From assembly GCF_000247605.1 (NCBI RefSeq), contig NC_016894.1, positions 744,001-808,000 on the forward strand: DNA of 64,000 bases, written 5' to 3'. This document shows positions 43,094 to 51,312 of this stretch, piece after piece. Numbering within the stretch: the stretch's first letter is position 1; every line of letters starts with the position of its first letter. Source of the stretch: Acetobacterium woodii DSM 1030. GTDB taxonomy: Bacteria > Bacillota > Clostridia > Eubacteriales > Eubacteriaceae. A program made the translations under genes and the position numbers. A model generated the notes under the pieces. The model had not been told where the DNA came from. It saw only the letters and a list, made by a program, of their open reading frames with translations, and searched no databases.

Positions 43094-44173
43094 ATGGGAA
43101 AATTTATGGATGTGGCGGCAAATCGGGATTATTCAAAAGAATGGCAAGCACCGGGGAGTTTTCCCTGGATTTTTCAGCGGCCGAAAGAACCCATTGCGCA
43201 GCGGGAAATTAGTGTCAGAGACAATTATATTCGTTGTGCAAAAGGTCAACAACCCTACTGGATGCCGGCGTATTTCTATGAGTCGAACATTGTCTGGCCA
43301 GATGCCATGGAAGAACATCCGGTACCGGAAGTCGATGGTTATGATTGGTGGGGAGTTTATTGGATGATGGTTGAGTCCGCCGGTGGAATGATCACAAAAC
43401 CTGATACCCGGACGATTACTGATTTTGCCAAATGGAAAGAAGAAGTTGAATGGCCGGATTTGTCACTGGTTGATTTTAAAACCGATGGCCAAAAAATCCA
43501 GCAGATGCTTGATCCCGAAAGACCGCATATTTATGAATGCGTTGAAGGCATCTTTGAGCGTTTGCACGAAATGATTCCTTTTGAAGAAAGTTTGATGGCT
43601 TTTTATGAGGAACCGGAATTACTGGAAGAATTTTTCCAAAAGATGGCAGACTACAAAATTGAGTCAACGGAGAAAGTGCTTAAATATTACGGACGGGTAG
43701 ACGGCGTTTTATATCACGATGACTGGGGAACTCAACGGGCCGGATTTTTCTCAAATGAAATGTTTCGCGAACAGATTATGCCGGCTACCAAACGTTTTCT
43801 GGATTATCTAAAAAGTAAGGTTGAATTTATTGAATTGCACTCTTGTGGCAAGAACATTCAATATGTACCGATGATGCTTGAAATGGGGATTGATATGTGG
43901 ACGCCGCAGTTATTTATTAATGAACCGGACTATCTTCATGCGACCTATGGCAAAGAAATGACATTTACATTTCCGCTAATGCTCGATCCAAGCTGGCAAG
44001 AAACTGAAATACGTGAAGCCGTACGAGGTTTTGTTGATCATTTTGGTGAAAATGGCCGAGTCATGTGTTGGATTATGACTGAAAACTTTAATGCTGAACA
44101 GGAGGCAATTGCCAGAGACGAATTATATCATTATTCGTTAGCTTATTATAACAAACTTTATGGCCGAGAATAG
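43094..44173 (+). CDS. Uroporphyrinogen-decarboxylase-like methyltransferase (corrinoid type)
   Basis: A 359-residue protein of the UROD/MtaA/CmuA superfamily: a barrel with YHDDWGTQRAGFFS, FRE..MPATKRFLDYLKS, the zinc-site pattern ELHSCGKNIQYVPMMLEMGIDMW and TFPLMLDPSW. In acetogens many such proteins move methyl groups between a substrate, a corrinoid protein and tetrahydrofolate during O- or N-demethylation. No corrinoid-protein gene is adjacent, so the partner must be elsewhere. The broken LysR gene lies divergently upstream. Confidence 0.8.
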   Translation: MGKFMDVAANRDYSKEWQAPGSFPWIFQRPKEPIAQREISVRDNYIRCAKGQQPYWMPAYFYESNIVWPDAMEEHPVPEVDGYDWWGVYWMMVESAGGMITKPDTRTITDFAKWKEEVEWPDLSLVDFKTDGQKIQQMLDPERPHIYECVEGIFERLHEMIPFEESLMAFYEEPELLEEFFQKMADYKIESTEKVLKYYGRVDGVLYHDDWGTQRAGFFSNEMFREQIMPATKRFLDYLKSKVEFIELHSCGKNIQYVPMMLEMGIDMWTPQLFINEPDYLHATYGKEMTFTFPLMLDPSWQETEIREAVRGFVDHFGENGRVMCWIMTENFNAEQEAIARDELYHYSLAYYNKLYGRE

Positions 44174-44203
44174 TTGGACGGCAGCCCGGAATTGCGTTAA
44201 AAT

Positions 44204-44230
44204 AGAACCTGTTACGTGATAACAGGTTCT
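44204..44230. repeat. Hairpin after the methyltransferase gene
   Basis: Perfect arms AGAACCTGTTA and TAACAGGTTCT with a 5-base loop. It belongs to the AACCTGTTAC hairpin family of the window but lacks a T-run. Confidence 0.5.
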
Positions 44231-44377
44231 AAACTGGAAATAAAATACGCTAGAGTATCGACAACTAGTAATCAGGTTGTTTGCATCAGAGCGGACATGG
44301 CTTTAGCCTGTCCGATTCTGCAGCAAACAAACGATTAATCGTTGTTGGTACGGCAGCTTGCTTTTTCGATGATCTGA

Positions 44378-44406
44378 AACCTGTTACGGGAGTAGCAGGT
44401 TTTTTT
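44378..44406 (+). terminator. Intrinsic terminator (AACCTGTTAC family)
   Basis: The arms AACCTGTTAC and GTAGCAGGTT followed by seven T; 30 bases before the transporter start. It isolates the transporter gene from upstream transcription. Confidence 0.7.
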
Positions 44407-44436
44407 GCGATTAAAATACCGGAAGGGACATAAAAT

Positions 44437-45366
44437 ATGACGGATAAAATGCAGAACAAAGGGATGGTATTTGCCTTGGCCACATTTTGCTGCCTGTTAT
44501 GGGGCAGTGCTTACCCTAGCGTAAAAATAGGCTATCGCCTTTTTGACATCCAGACAACGGGGGCCCAACTTTTGTTTGCCGGTTGTCGTTTTACCCTGGC
44601 CGGGGTACTGACCTGGATCATTACCAGTATTTTTTTTAAAAAAGCTGTCGTTCCCAAGAAAGATGAATGGGGACGGATGGTTAGCCTGGGGGTGGTGCAG
44701 ACGACCTTTCAATATATTTTCTTTTATATCGGGCTGGCTCATACAACCGGCGTTAAGGGGGCCATTATCAATGCATCATCAACTTTTTTTGTCATTATTT
44801 TTGCTCATATTCTGCTAAAAAATGAAAAGATAACCCGGGCCAAAATAATCGGCTGTGTCTTGGGAATGGCTGGGGTCATTATTTTACAGCTTAACGGCGG
44901 GACAATGGATAATCATTTTTCGTTAATGGGTGACGGCTTTCTTTTTTTGGCTTGTATTTCATCGGCGTTAGGAGCAGTCCTTACCCGAATTTATACCAAA
45001 AAATCCGAGTCCATGATATTAACGGCCTATCAACTGATGATTGGCGGCGTCATTTTGATGGGGGTCGGGTTAATTATGGGTGGAACGATTACGGAAATAA
45101 GTACCCGTGGAATATTTCTGCTGATTTATCTGGCGTTTATATCGGCTGCTGCTTTTTCGATCTGGGCGATCCTGCTTAAACATAATCCGGTTGGGGTGGT
45201 AGCAATTTATGGTTTTATGATTCCCGTGTTTGGCGTTATTTTGTCGGGGTTATTTCTGGGGGAACAATTTTTAAGTTTGCCAATTCTGGTTTCATTAATT
45301 AGTGTCAGCATGGGGATCTGGCTGGTTAATCGCGAGGCTATCAGGGTTGAAAAAGAACGCCCCTAA
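44437..45366 (+). CDS. EamA/DMT-superfamily transporter
   Basis: A 309-residue protein with ten membrane segments in two EamA repeats (LLWGSAYPSVKIGY at the start of repeat 1; LGAVLTRIYTKKSESMILTAYQLMIGGVILM in repeat 2). Such carriers export metabolites or amino acids; the substrate cannot be told. GGAAGGGA precedes the ATG. It is followed by the Trp T-box leader of the next operon. Confidence 0.85.
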   Translation: MTDKMQNKGMVFALATFCCLLWGSAYPSVKIGYRLFDIQTTGAQLLFAGCRFTLAGVLTWIITSIFFKKAVVPKKDEWGRMVSLGVVQTTFQYIFFYIGLAHTTGVKGAIINASSTFFVIIFAHILLKNEKITRAKIIGCVLGMAGVIILQLNGGTMDNHFSLMGDGFLFLACISSALGAVLTRIYTKKSESMILTAYQLMIGGVILMGVGLIMGGTITEISTRGIFLLIYLAFISAAAFSIWAILLKHNPVGVVAIYGFMIPVFGVILSGLFLGEQFLSLPILVSLISVSMGIWLVNREAIRVEKERP

Positions 45367-45463
45367 CAATAGTTAAGGAAGATAATCCGGTAATTATTGT
45401 GATTTGACTTTACAAAGGCGGATCAGTTATGGTATCATTTTAATAATTTAGTGGAAATAAACT

Positions 45464-45746
45464 TTTGACTGAAAATAGTAACTATTCGAAAGATGCTTCA
45501 GTGAGTTGCAGAGAGTGTGAATGCAACAGTAATCGCAATAGTGAATGGATTCATGAGGGTGAAAAGAAAAGCTTGTTAAGCTGAGTAATGTTCAACGGGG
45601 GTTCTGTCCGTTATCAAAGGAAAGCGTATGTTTGTACGTTTAAAGTGGATGTAACAGCTATTTATGGGCTTGACGACATCAATTTAGGTGGTACCGCAGA
45701 GATTTTTACTTCTGTCCTATTTTTTAGGACAGAAGTTTTTTGTTTT
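45464..45746 (+). promoter_or_regulatory. T-box riboswitch, tryptophan specifier
   Basis: Stem I is recognisable: AGTAA (45477-45481) on the 5' side of the specifier loop, helix CTATT/AATAG (45482-45486 with 45537-45541), the AGAGAG distal bulge (45510-45515), and GAA-TGG-A on the 3' side. TGG at 45546-45548 is thus the specifier codon, closed by TGAA/TTCA. The T-box sequence AGGTGGTACCGC lies at 45686-45697 and the terminator at 45708-45746 (ACTTCTGTCCTA/TAGGACAGAAGT, T-run). Uncharged tRNA-Trp should favour the antiterminator and switch on the downstream genes. Confidence 0.88.
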
Positions 45747-45782
45747 TATAAATTAGTTTGCGAAAATGAAAGGAGAAATAGT

Positions 45783-46877
45783 ATGACATACAGTGTTTAT
45801 TTATCAAGTTATACCGTTGGTGAGTCAAGTTATGACCACCTGGGATCAGTCTGTAAACCATATGGCCAAAAGGTGGCATTGATTATTGGTAATCATGGTT
45901 ATCATCAAGCCCAACCATATCTGGATGAGGCCATCAAAGACAGTGGTTTAAGTGTAAAAAAAACCCTTTATTATGGTGGCGAGTGTAGTTATGAAAATGT
46001 CGAAAAACTAAAAACAGCAATAACCGAAACGGAAATCGATATGATTTTTGCCATTGGTGGCGGCCGCGTGCTTGATACGGCTAAATTTGTTGCCGAACAA
46101 ACCGCAAAACCGGTTTTTTCGTTTCCGACAATTGCTTCTAATTGTTCAGCCTGTACCAGCGTTTCGATTTTATATGGTGCCGATGGCAGCTTTTTAAGAC
46201 CGGAATTTTTAAAAGAGCCGCCTAAGCATGCCTTTATTCATACGGCGGTATTGGTTAATGCCCCGGTTAAATATTTATGGGCTGGGCTGGGTGATACTTA
46301 TGCCAAATATTATGAGGCTTCGATTTCATCGCGCGGCGAAGCATTAAATCAGGCGTTGACCATGGGCGTTAACATTAGCAGTCAGTGCGCCGATGGGATT
46401 ATCAGCCATGGTGTCGGCGCTCTTAAAGCCAATACTGAAAAAAAGATTAATGAAGATTTTGAACAGGCGATTCTGATTGTTATTGTCACCACGGCGTTGG
46501 TTTCGATTCTGGTTACGCTTGATCATACCCCCGATTACAACAGCGGATTGGCCCATGCCATTTATTATACCTTAACCGGGATGCCGGAATTTGAGGAAGA
46601 AAAACATTTGCACGGTGAAATAGTGGCGTTTGGGGTTCTCATTCTACTGTTGGTGGATGGTCAGAAAGAAGAATTTAACCGCGTCTATCAATTTAATTGT
46701 GCAACAAAACTACCGCATTCATTGGAAGAACTGGATTTGAATGCCCAAATGATGGCCCCTTATCTGGAGTCGATCACTCAAATGAAAGACATTGACCACA
46801 ACCCGTATCTGATTACACGGGAAATGCTAGAAAAAGCCTTTCAGGAACTGGAAACCATTAATAACAGTAACCTTTGA
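45783..46877 (+). CDS. GldA-like iron-containing alcohol dehydrogenase family protein
   Basis: The start at 45783 follows AAAGGAG; a longer frame from 45588 runs through the T-box and is not real. The 364-residue protein has the NAD-binding motif AIGGGRVLDTAKFVAE, SFPTIASNCSACTSVS, and metal-binding residues in LWAGLGDTYAKYYEA (Asp) and LAHAIYYTL and KHLHGEIVAFG (His). This is the glycerol-dehydrogenase branch of the iron-type ADH family. Control by a Trp T-box is unexpected for a glycerol dehydrogenase and suggests a role in aromatic or indolic metabolism; that is inference. Confidence 0.85.
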   Translation: MTYSVYLSSYTVGESSYDHLGSVCKPYGQKVALIIGNHGYHQAQPYLDEAIKDSGLSVKKTLYYGGECSYENVEKLKTAITETEIDMIFAIGGGRVLDTAKFVAEQTAKPVFSFPTIASNCSACTSVSILYGADGSFLRPEFLKEPPKHAFIHTAVLVNAPVKYLWAGLGDTYAKYYEASISSRGEALNQALTMGVNISSQCADGIISHGVGALKANTEKKINEDFEQAILIVIVTTALVSILVTLDHTPDYNSGLAHAIYYTLTGMPEFEEEKHLHGEIVAFGVLILLLVDGQKEEFNRVYQFNCATKLPHSLEELDLNAQMMAPYLESITQMKDIDHNPYLITREMLEKAFQELETINNSNL

Positions 46878-46888
46878 TCAAATAAATA

Positions 46889-47057
46889 TAGGCACTTGCG
46901 AAATTAAAAAACACCGAACAAGGGTTGCTTTGGGTGCAGTTTCGCACAAAACAATTTCTACACTGTACGGCGGACAGTTCGATGAACTGTTCGCCTACAC
47001 ATTACGAAATCGTTTGTGAAAACTGCACCCAAAGCTCATAGTACTTTCGCAATTACC
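46889..47057. mobile_element. MITE-like palindromic element, copy 3 (long form), inside the Trp operon
   Basis: 169 bp in inverted orientation to copy 2, with the central hairpin GGCGGACAGTTC/GAACTGTTCGCC. Flanked by the identical 13-mer GATCAAATAAATA (46876-46888 and 47058-47070). It separates the dehydrogenase gene from the binding-protein gene and ends 33 bases before the latter's start. It supplies a spurious upstream start (47016) to that frame. Confidence 0.8.
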
Positions 47058-47090
47058 GATCAAATAAATAAAAAAAGAGGAGAAAATGAA

Positions 47091-48086
47091 ATGAAAAAGA
47101 ACAGCTTAAAAAGAATCTCGGCGGTCGTATTAACTTTGGCAATGACCGTGTCATTGGCAGCTTGCAGCACATCAGGAAACAGTAACAAACCGGATACTAA
47201 AAAATTAAAAGTGGGGGTCATTCAGACCATTGAAAATGGGGCCTTTGATGCCATGAAAGACGGTTTTGTACAGCAGCTTAGAGACCAGGGTTATTCTGAA
47301 GATAAGATGGAAATTGTGGTGAAAAATGCTCAGGGCGATGCCTCAACGATGAATACCATTGCTCAGGAAATGTCTGATGGCAGTTACGATTTAGTAGCAA
47401 CGGTAGCGACACCAGCGACCCAGGCTTTTGTTAATATGAAGTCAGAAACGCCACAGGTTTTTATTTCGGTATCTGACCCGGTTAAAGCTGGAATTGTGAC
47501 AACGATGGAAAAACCCGATCATAATGCTACCGGAACATCGAATCCGATTCCTGTCGCAAAGATCGTTGATCTGTCAAAAACAATGACACCAGGGATAAAA
47601 ACATTTGGGATTATTTACAATACCAGTGAAGTTAATTCAGTTAGTACCGTCAATAAAGCCAAAGAATATATGCTGGCACAAGGTTATGCGGTCAAAGAGG
47701 CAGTAGTTACTAACTCGTCAGAAGTTAAGCAGGCAATCGAGGGATTGTTGACCGATGTTGATGCCGTTTTTGTGCCAAATGATTCCGTGATCCAAAACGC
47801 GATGCCAACTGTAGCAGAAGCGGCAAAAGTTGCTAAAAAACCAGTTTATGGCAGTTCTGCGGTTATGGTAAATAGTGGTGCTTTAGCCACCGTGGCGATC
47901 AGCGATGCAGCAATTGGAGCCGCTTCGGCAGATATGGCGATTGAAATACTTAATGGCAAAACACCGGCAGAAATACCGGCAATTGCGGTTGAAGCGACAG
48001 AAACAGTGATCAATCAAACAACAGCAGAGGCCATCGGGGTTCAGATTCCCGCGGATATTAGCAGCACCGCAACACTTGTAAAATAA
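47091..48086 (+). CDS. trpX: ABC transporter substrate-binding lipoprotein, TrpX type
   Basis: The start at 47091 has GAGGAG upstream. The 331-residue protein has a lipoprotein signal (MTVSLAACS) and the ABC_sub_bind fold: KVGVIQTIENGAFDAMKDGFVQQLRDQGY, QGDASTMNTIAQEM, VATVATPATQAFVN, GTSNPIPV, GIIYNTSEVNS and FVPNDSVIQNAMPTV. This family with a BPD_transp_2-type permease is TrpXYZ or similar, often under a Trp T-box. The T-box upstream supports tryptophan as ligand. Confidence 0.8.
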   Translation: MKKNSLKRISAVVLTLAMTVSLAACSTSGNSNKPDTKKLKVGVIQTIENGAFDAMKDGFVQQLRDQGYSEDKMEIVVKNAQGDASTMNTIAQEMSDGSYDLVATVATPATQAFVNMKSETPQVFISVSDPVKAGIVTTMEKPDHNATGTSNPIPVAKIVDLSKTMTPGIKTFGIIYNTSEVNSVSTVNKAKEYMLAQGYAVKEAVVTNSSEVKQAIEGLLTDVDAVFVPNDSVIQNAMPTVAEAAKVAKKPVYGSSAVMVNSGALATVAISDAAIGAASADMAIEILNGKTPAEIPAIAVEATETVINQTTAEAIGVQIPADISSTATLVK

Positions 48087-48129
48087 AACAGACGAATAAC
48101 AGCGGCAGACGTTTAAAGGAGAAATAATT

Positions 48130-49029
48130 ATGTCATTAGTATTTGGTTCCCTCCAACTGGGATTGATTTACAGTCTCATTGCAATGGGTATCTACATCAG
48201 TTTTAGAGTCTTAAACATTCCCGATTTAACGGCTGAAGGAAGTTTTGTTTTGGGAATGGCTGTGATGACAATTTGTGCTGTTGGTGGACATCCGGTGCTG
48301 GGAATTTTGCTTTCTTTGCTGGCCGGTGGAATGGCCGGTCTGGTCACGGCCTTTTTGCAGACAAAATTGCGAATACCGGCTATTTTAGCGGGCATTTTAA
48401 CCATGACTGGCTTATATACCATCAATTTGATGGTCATGCAAGGTTCATCCAATCTGACCTTGCTGGGTGTTAACACCATTTATGATATGCTCGGCGGTTT
48501 GCTGCCGATGGCATTTAGCGGTGCTAAGATTGTGGTTTCATTAATGTTTGTTCTGGTAGCCACGGTCATTTTGATTCTGTTTTTTAAAACGAATTGCGGT
48601 TTATGCATTCGGGCCATTGGGGATAATGAGCTGATGGCCCGCTCGTCATCGATGAGTGTGGATCTTTATAAAAGTCTGGGACTGATGATCAGCAATGCCT
48701 TAATTGCCTTGTGTGGCGGGTTAGTGGCCTGTGACCAAGGATATGCAGATATGAACTCCGGTGCCGGAATGCTGGTTGTTGGTCTGGCAGCAGTGATTAT
48801 TGGCGAAGCGTTTATTCGGCGGCGAACAATTTTGGCCGGACTGGTCAGTTGTGTGTTGGGTTCGATTATTTACCGTTTTATTCTGGCAGTGGCAGTTAGT
48901 ACCCGGATCTTCCCGGCCTATGCGATGAAGTTGTTATCGGCAATCATTGTTACCATTGCTTTGGCGCTTCCGGCTTATCAATATTACAAAGAAAACTATC
49001 AGTTAAAGAAGAGGGATCGACATGCTTAG
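48130..49029 (+). CDS. trpY: ABC transporter permease, TrpY type
   Basis: A 299-residue membrane protein with eight to nine segments of the LivH/BPD_transp_2 kind: GLIYSLIAMGIYISFRVLNIPDLTAEGSFVLGMAV at the N-terminus, LRIPAILAGILTMTGLYTINLMVM, and the cytoplasmic loop CGLCIRAIGDNELMARSSSMSVDLYKSLGLMISNALIAL that contacts the ATPase. Coupled to the ATPase gene by an 8-base overlap. Confidence 0.82.
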   Translation: MSLVFGSLQLGLIYSLIAMGIYISFRVLNIPDLTAEGSFVLGMAVMTICAVGGHPVLGILLSLLAGGMAGLVTAFLQTKLRIPAILAGILTMTGLYTINLMVMQGSSNLTLLGVNTIYDMLGGLLPMAFSGAKIVVSLMFVLVATVILILFFKTNCGLCIRAIGDNELMARSSSMSVDLYKSLGLMISNALIALCGGLVACDQGYADMNSGAGMLVVGLAAVIIGEAFIRRRTILAGLVSCVLGSIIYRFILAVAVSTRIFPAYAMKLLSAIIVTIALALPAYQYYKENYQLKKRDRHA

Positions 49030-49783
49030 GATCAGCAATTTAAAAAAGACCTTCAAAGTTGATAATGAGGTCGATAACAATATTTTAAACGGACTTAATT
49101 TGACGGTTGCAGACGGTGAGTTTGTCACGATTTTAGGAAACAATGGGGCTGGTAAATCGACCCTTTTCAATTTAATCAGCGGCACGATTCTGTCAAATGA
49201 CGGGACGATTTATCTGGATGATAAGGATATTACCTTTATGCCGGAACACAAACGTTCTAAATTTATCGGGCGTGTGTTTCAGAACCCGGTGCGAGGAACC
49301 TCGCCGAACTTAACGGTTGCGGAAAATCTGGCTTTAGCTTATGGCCGACAAAACCGAAAAAATTTCAACTGGGCGTTGACACGACCGCTAAAAGCGATTT
49401 TTCGCGAGAAGTTAGCGGAAGCGGATATGGGTTTAGAAAATAAATTGGAGAGCAAGATAAAAAATTTGTCCGGCGGACAATGTCAGGTGGTGGCGCTGAT
49501 TATGTGCACCATTAAACCACCGGAACTAATTTTACTTGATGAACATACCGCGGCCCTGGACCCCAAGACGGCAGAAGATGTGATGAATTTTACGGAAAGA
49601 ATTGTTGCTAAAAATCATTTAACCGCCTTGATGATTACCCATCATCTCGAAGATGCGATTGCCTATGGAAATCGCCTGATCATGATGGATCGGGGTGTGG
49701 TTGCTCACGAATTTTCTGGGGCGGAAAAGAAAAATCTGACATCCGAAGAATTGCGAACCTTGTATCATTTAAAAGAAAGTTAG
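49022..49783 (+). CDS. trpZ: ABC transporter ATP-binding protein, TrpZ type
   Basis: A 253-residue ATPase: Walker A GNNGAGKST, Q-loop VFQNP, signature LSGGQCQV, Walker B LILLDEHTAALD (Glu catalytic) and H-loop MITHHLED. It energises the TrpXY importer. The start codon lies inside the permease gene, with GAGGGA upstream. Confidence 0.88.
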   Translation: MLRISNLKKTFKVDNEVDNNILNGLNLTVADGEFVTILGNNGAGKSTLFNLISGTILSNDGTIYLDDKDITFMPEHKRSKFIGRVFQNPVRGTSPNLTVAENLALAYGRQNRKNFNWALTRPLKAIFREKLAEADMGLENKLESKIKNLSGGQCQVVALIMCTIKPPELILLDEHTAALDPKTAEDVMNFTERIVAKNHLTALMITHHLEDAIAYGNRLIMMDRGVVAHEFSGAEKKNLTSEELRTLYHLKES

Positions 49784-49792
49784 GATGACGAG

Positions 49793-50110
49793 ATGGCCAA
49801 AAAAGAAAAAAACGAACCGGAACTAGAATTGCCGGCAACGGTAAAACGGGAGATTATGGTCGCCCAAACAGCCTGTTCGCTGGTAAAAATGGTTGTTAAA
49901 GCGGGAACGATCCCGCCGCTTCATGCGCATCCCGAAAATCAGATCGATTATTTAATTAAGGGGTCGGCAGATGTTCGGATTAACGGCGAAATTACCCATG
50001 TCGAACCGGGCGAAGCGATCTTTATTCCCGGCGGAGCGATGCATGGTTTTTTAGTCAGTGAAGAAGATCAGGAATTTTTGGAGTTTTTTACACCGGGGAA
50101 AAAGAGCTAA
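49793..50110 (+). CDS. Small cupin protein
   Basis: A 105-residue single cupin: PPLHAHPENQIDYLIKGSADVRI carries the HxH...E metal-binding motif 1, and PGEAIFIPGGAMHGFLVSE motif 2 with its His. It starts 9 bases after the ATPase stop and is the last gene of the Trp-type operon. Possibly a metal-dependent enzyme or ligand sensor; function unknown. Confidence 0.8.
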   Translation: MAKKEKNEPELELPATVKREIMVAQTACSLVKMVVKAGTIPPLHAHPENQIDYLIKGSADVRINGEITHVEPGEAIFIPGGAMHGFLVSEEDQEFLEFFTPGKKS

Positions 50111-50221
50111 GCTGATTGTACTAAGGTCTGACTTAGCAGCGGAAAATAATTGAATGAGATTGATTTCGATCGCCGAAAGGATTATAATACTATTAAAAAT
50201 TCAGGCCATCAGGAGGAAGAA

Positions 50222-50431
50222 ATGAAACTAAGTGCCAGAAACCAATTAAAAGGCAAAATTGTCAGTATTGACGAAGGTGCCGTCAATGCGATTGTAAAAG
50301 TAGATATTGGCAACGGAAACATTATTACATCATCGATCTCAATGGGCTCTGTTAAAGATCTAGGATTAACCGTTGGCGGGGATGCAACGGCGGTTATTAA
50401 AGCTACTTCGGTTATGATTATGGTCGACTAA
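50222..50431 (+). CDS. mop: Molybdate-binding Mop/TOBE protein (molbindin)
   Basis: The start at 50222 follows AGGAGGAAG; a frame from 50150 is longer but lacks a site. The 69-residue protein MKLSARNQLKGKIVSIDEGAVNAIVKVDIGNG...IKATSVMIMVD is a complete single Mop domain, a cytoplasmic molybdate or tungstate store. It lies next to the end of the iron-only nitrogenase operon, which is repressed by Mo in known organisms, so it may contribute to molybdate homeostasis there. Confidence 0.92.
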   Translation: MKLSARNQLKGKIVSIDEGAVNAIVKVDIGNGNIITSSISMGSVKDLGLTVGGDATAVIKATSVMIMVD

Positions 50432-50440
50432 TAAAATGTC

Positions 50441-50484
50441 ATAAAATCAAAAAGAACCTCGCATGAGGTTCTTTTTGATTTTAT
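50441..50484. terminator. Bidirectional terminator between mop and anfO
   Basis: A perfect 20-bp stem with loop GCAT; the inner arms are AAAAAGAACCTC and GAGGTTCTTTTT, flanked by A and T tracts, so it works from either side. Confidence 0.85.
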
Positions 50485-50694
50485 CGAATCAGCGCCGCTG
50501 ATCACATAAAAGGCATCGGACAAATCGCAAAGCTAATGCTTTTTATGGGTGGTTAGATCGGAGTGCTAATCCTTTCAAGAGGAAATTTGAGGTTGGTGAC
50601 AAAGAATAACGCAGTAGCGAAAATCACTTGATAATTAATCGGTGCGTTGGTTGTCAACAATCTGACTATAATAAATAAATTATTATAAACGTAA

Positions 50695-51303
50695 TTAAGT
50701 TGCTTTTTGATAAACATGAACTTTGATGACCCGTTCAAATTCCTGCGCATCATAATGCAGGTTTAAAACAGGAAGCTCTTTTGCAAACCATTTGGGAACA
50801 TGTTCACAAATAATTTCCAGTTGGGTGAAAGTTCTTTCGTTAAAAAAAGGAAGCAACACCTGTTTGGAGTTATATGATGTTTTGCCGGACATCACATCTT
50901 TTAAGTCAATGTAATAATAACCCGGTTGACGTTCGTGGATGGCAATGGGCTCGGTGGGCACTTTTGCTTCAGTCTTTCGCTGATTGGGACAATCTTCGAT
51001 GTGTTTGAGAAAGTCCTGGGGATAGCCATCAATTTCCATCATTGAGATTTGAAAGCGTTCCAGCGCCAGATAGTGGATACCACGAATGCGTTTGACGATG
51101 AGCAACTTACAGTCATTTAACCAATCACCTACAGCACTCAAATAATTTCGTAATTCGTTGCCATCGTTTAAATTCTCGACGATAAATTCTTTTTCCCGGA
51201 CTAAATGCCAGCCGGATGGATCTTTTGAAAAAACCTGAATGATCCCATTTTCGGTAAACAGCGATGTTTTTCCGTCAAGGTTAACAAGTATTGCAATGTC
51301 CAT
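50695..51303 (-). CDS. anfO: Iron-only nitrogenase accessory protein AnfO
   Basis: A 202-residue protein that begins MDIAILVNLDGKTSLFTENGIIQVF and continues KLLIVKRIRGIHYLALERFQISMMEIDG, the pattern of the AnfO family (resembling NifB/NifX-type dinitrogenase-cofactor-binding folds). AnfO is found only with Anf systems and supports diazotrophic growth on the iron-only enzyme. Last gene of the minus-strand anf operon, 9 bases after the preceding gene. Confidence 0.88.
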   Translation of the reverse strand: MDIAILVNLDGKTSLFTENGIIQVFSKDPSGWHLVREKEFIVENLNDGNELRNYLSAVGDWLNDCKLLIVKRIRGIHYLALERFQISMMEIDGYPQDFLKHIEDCPNQRKTEAKVPTEPIAIHERQPGYYYIDLKDVMSGKTSYNSKQVLLPFFNERTFTQLEIICEHVPKWFAKELPVLNLHYDAQEFERVIKVHVYQKAT

Positions 51304-51312
51304 AAGCTCCTC

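Noticed and set aside
45588-45782. N-terminal extension of the GldA-like gene
   Set aside because: The extension reads through the T-box sequence and terminator; the ATG at 45783 has AAAGGAG in front.
47016-47090. N-terminal extension of trpX
   Set aside because: It is encoded by the MITE copy; the lipoprotein signal starts properly at 47091.
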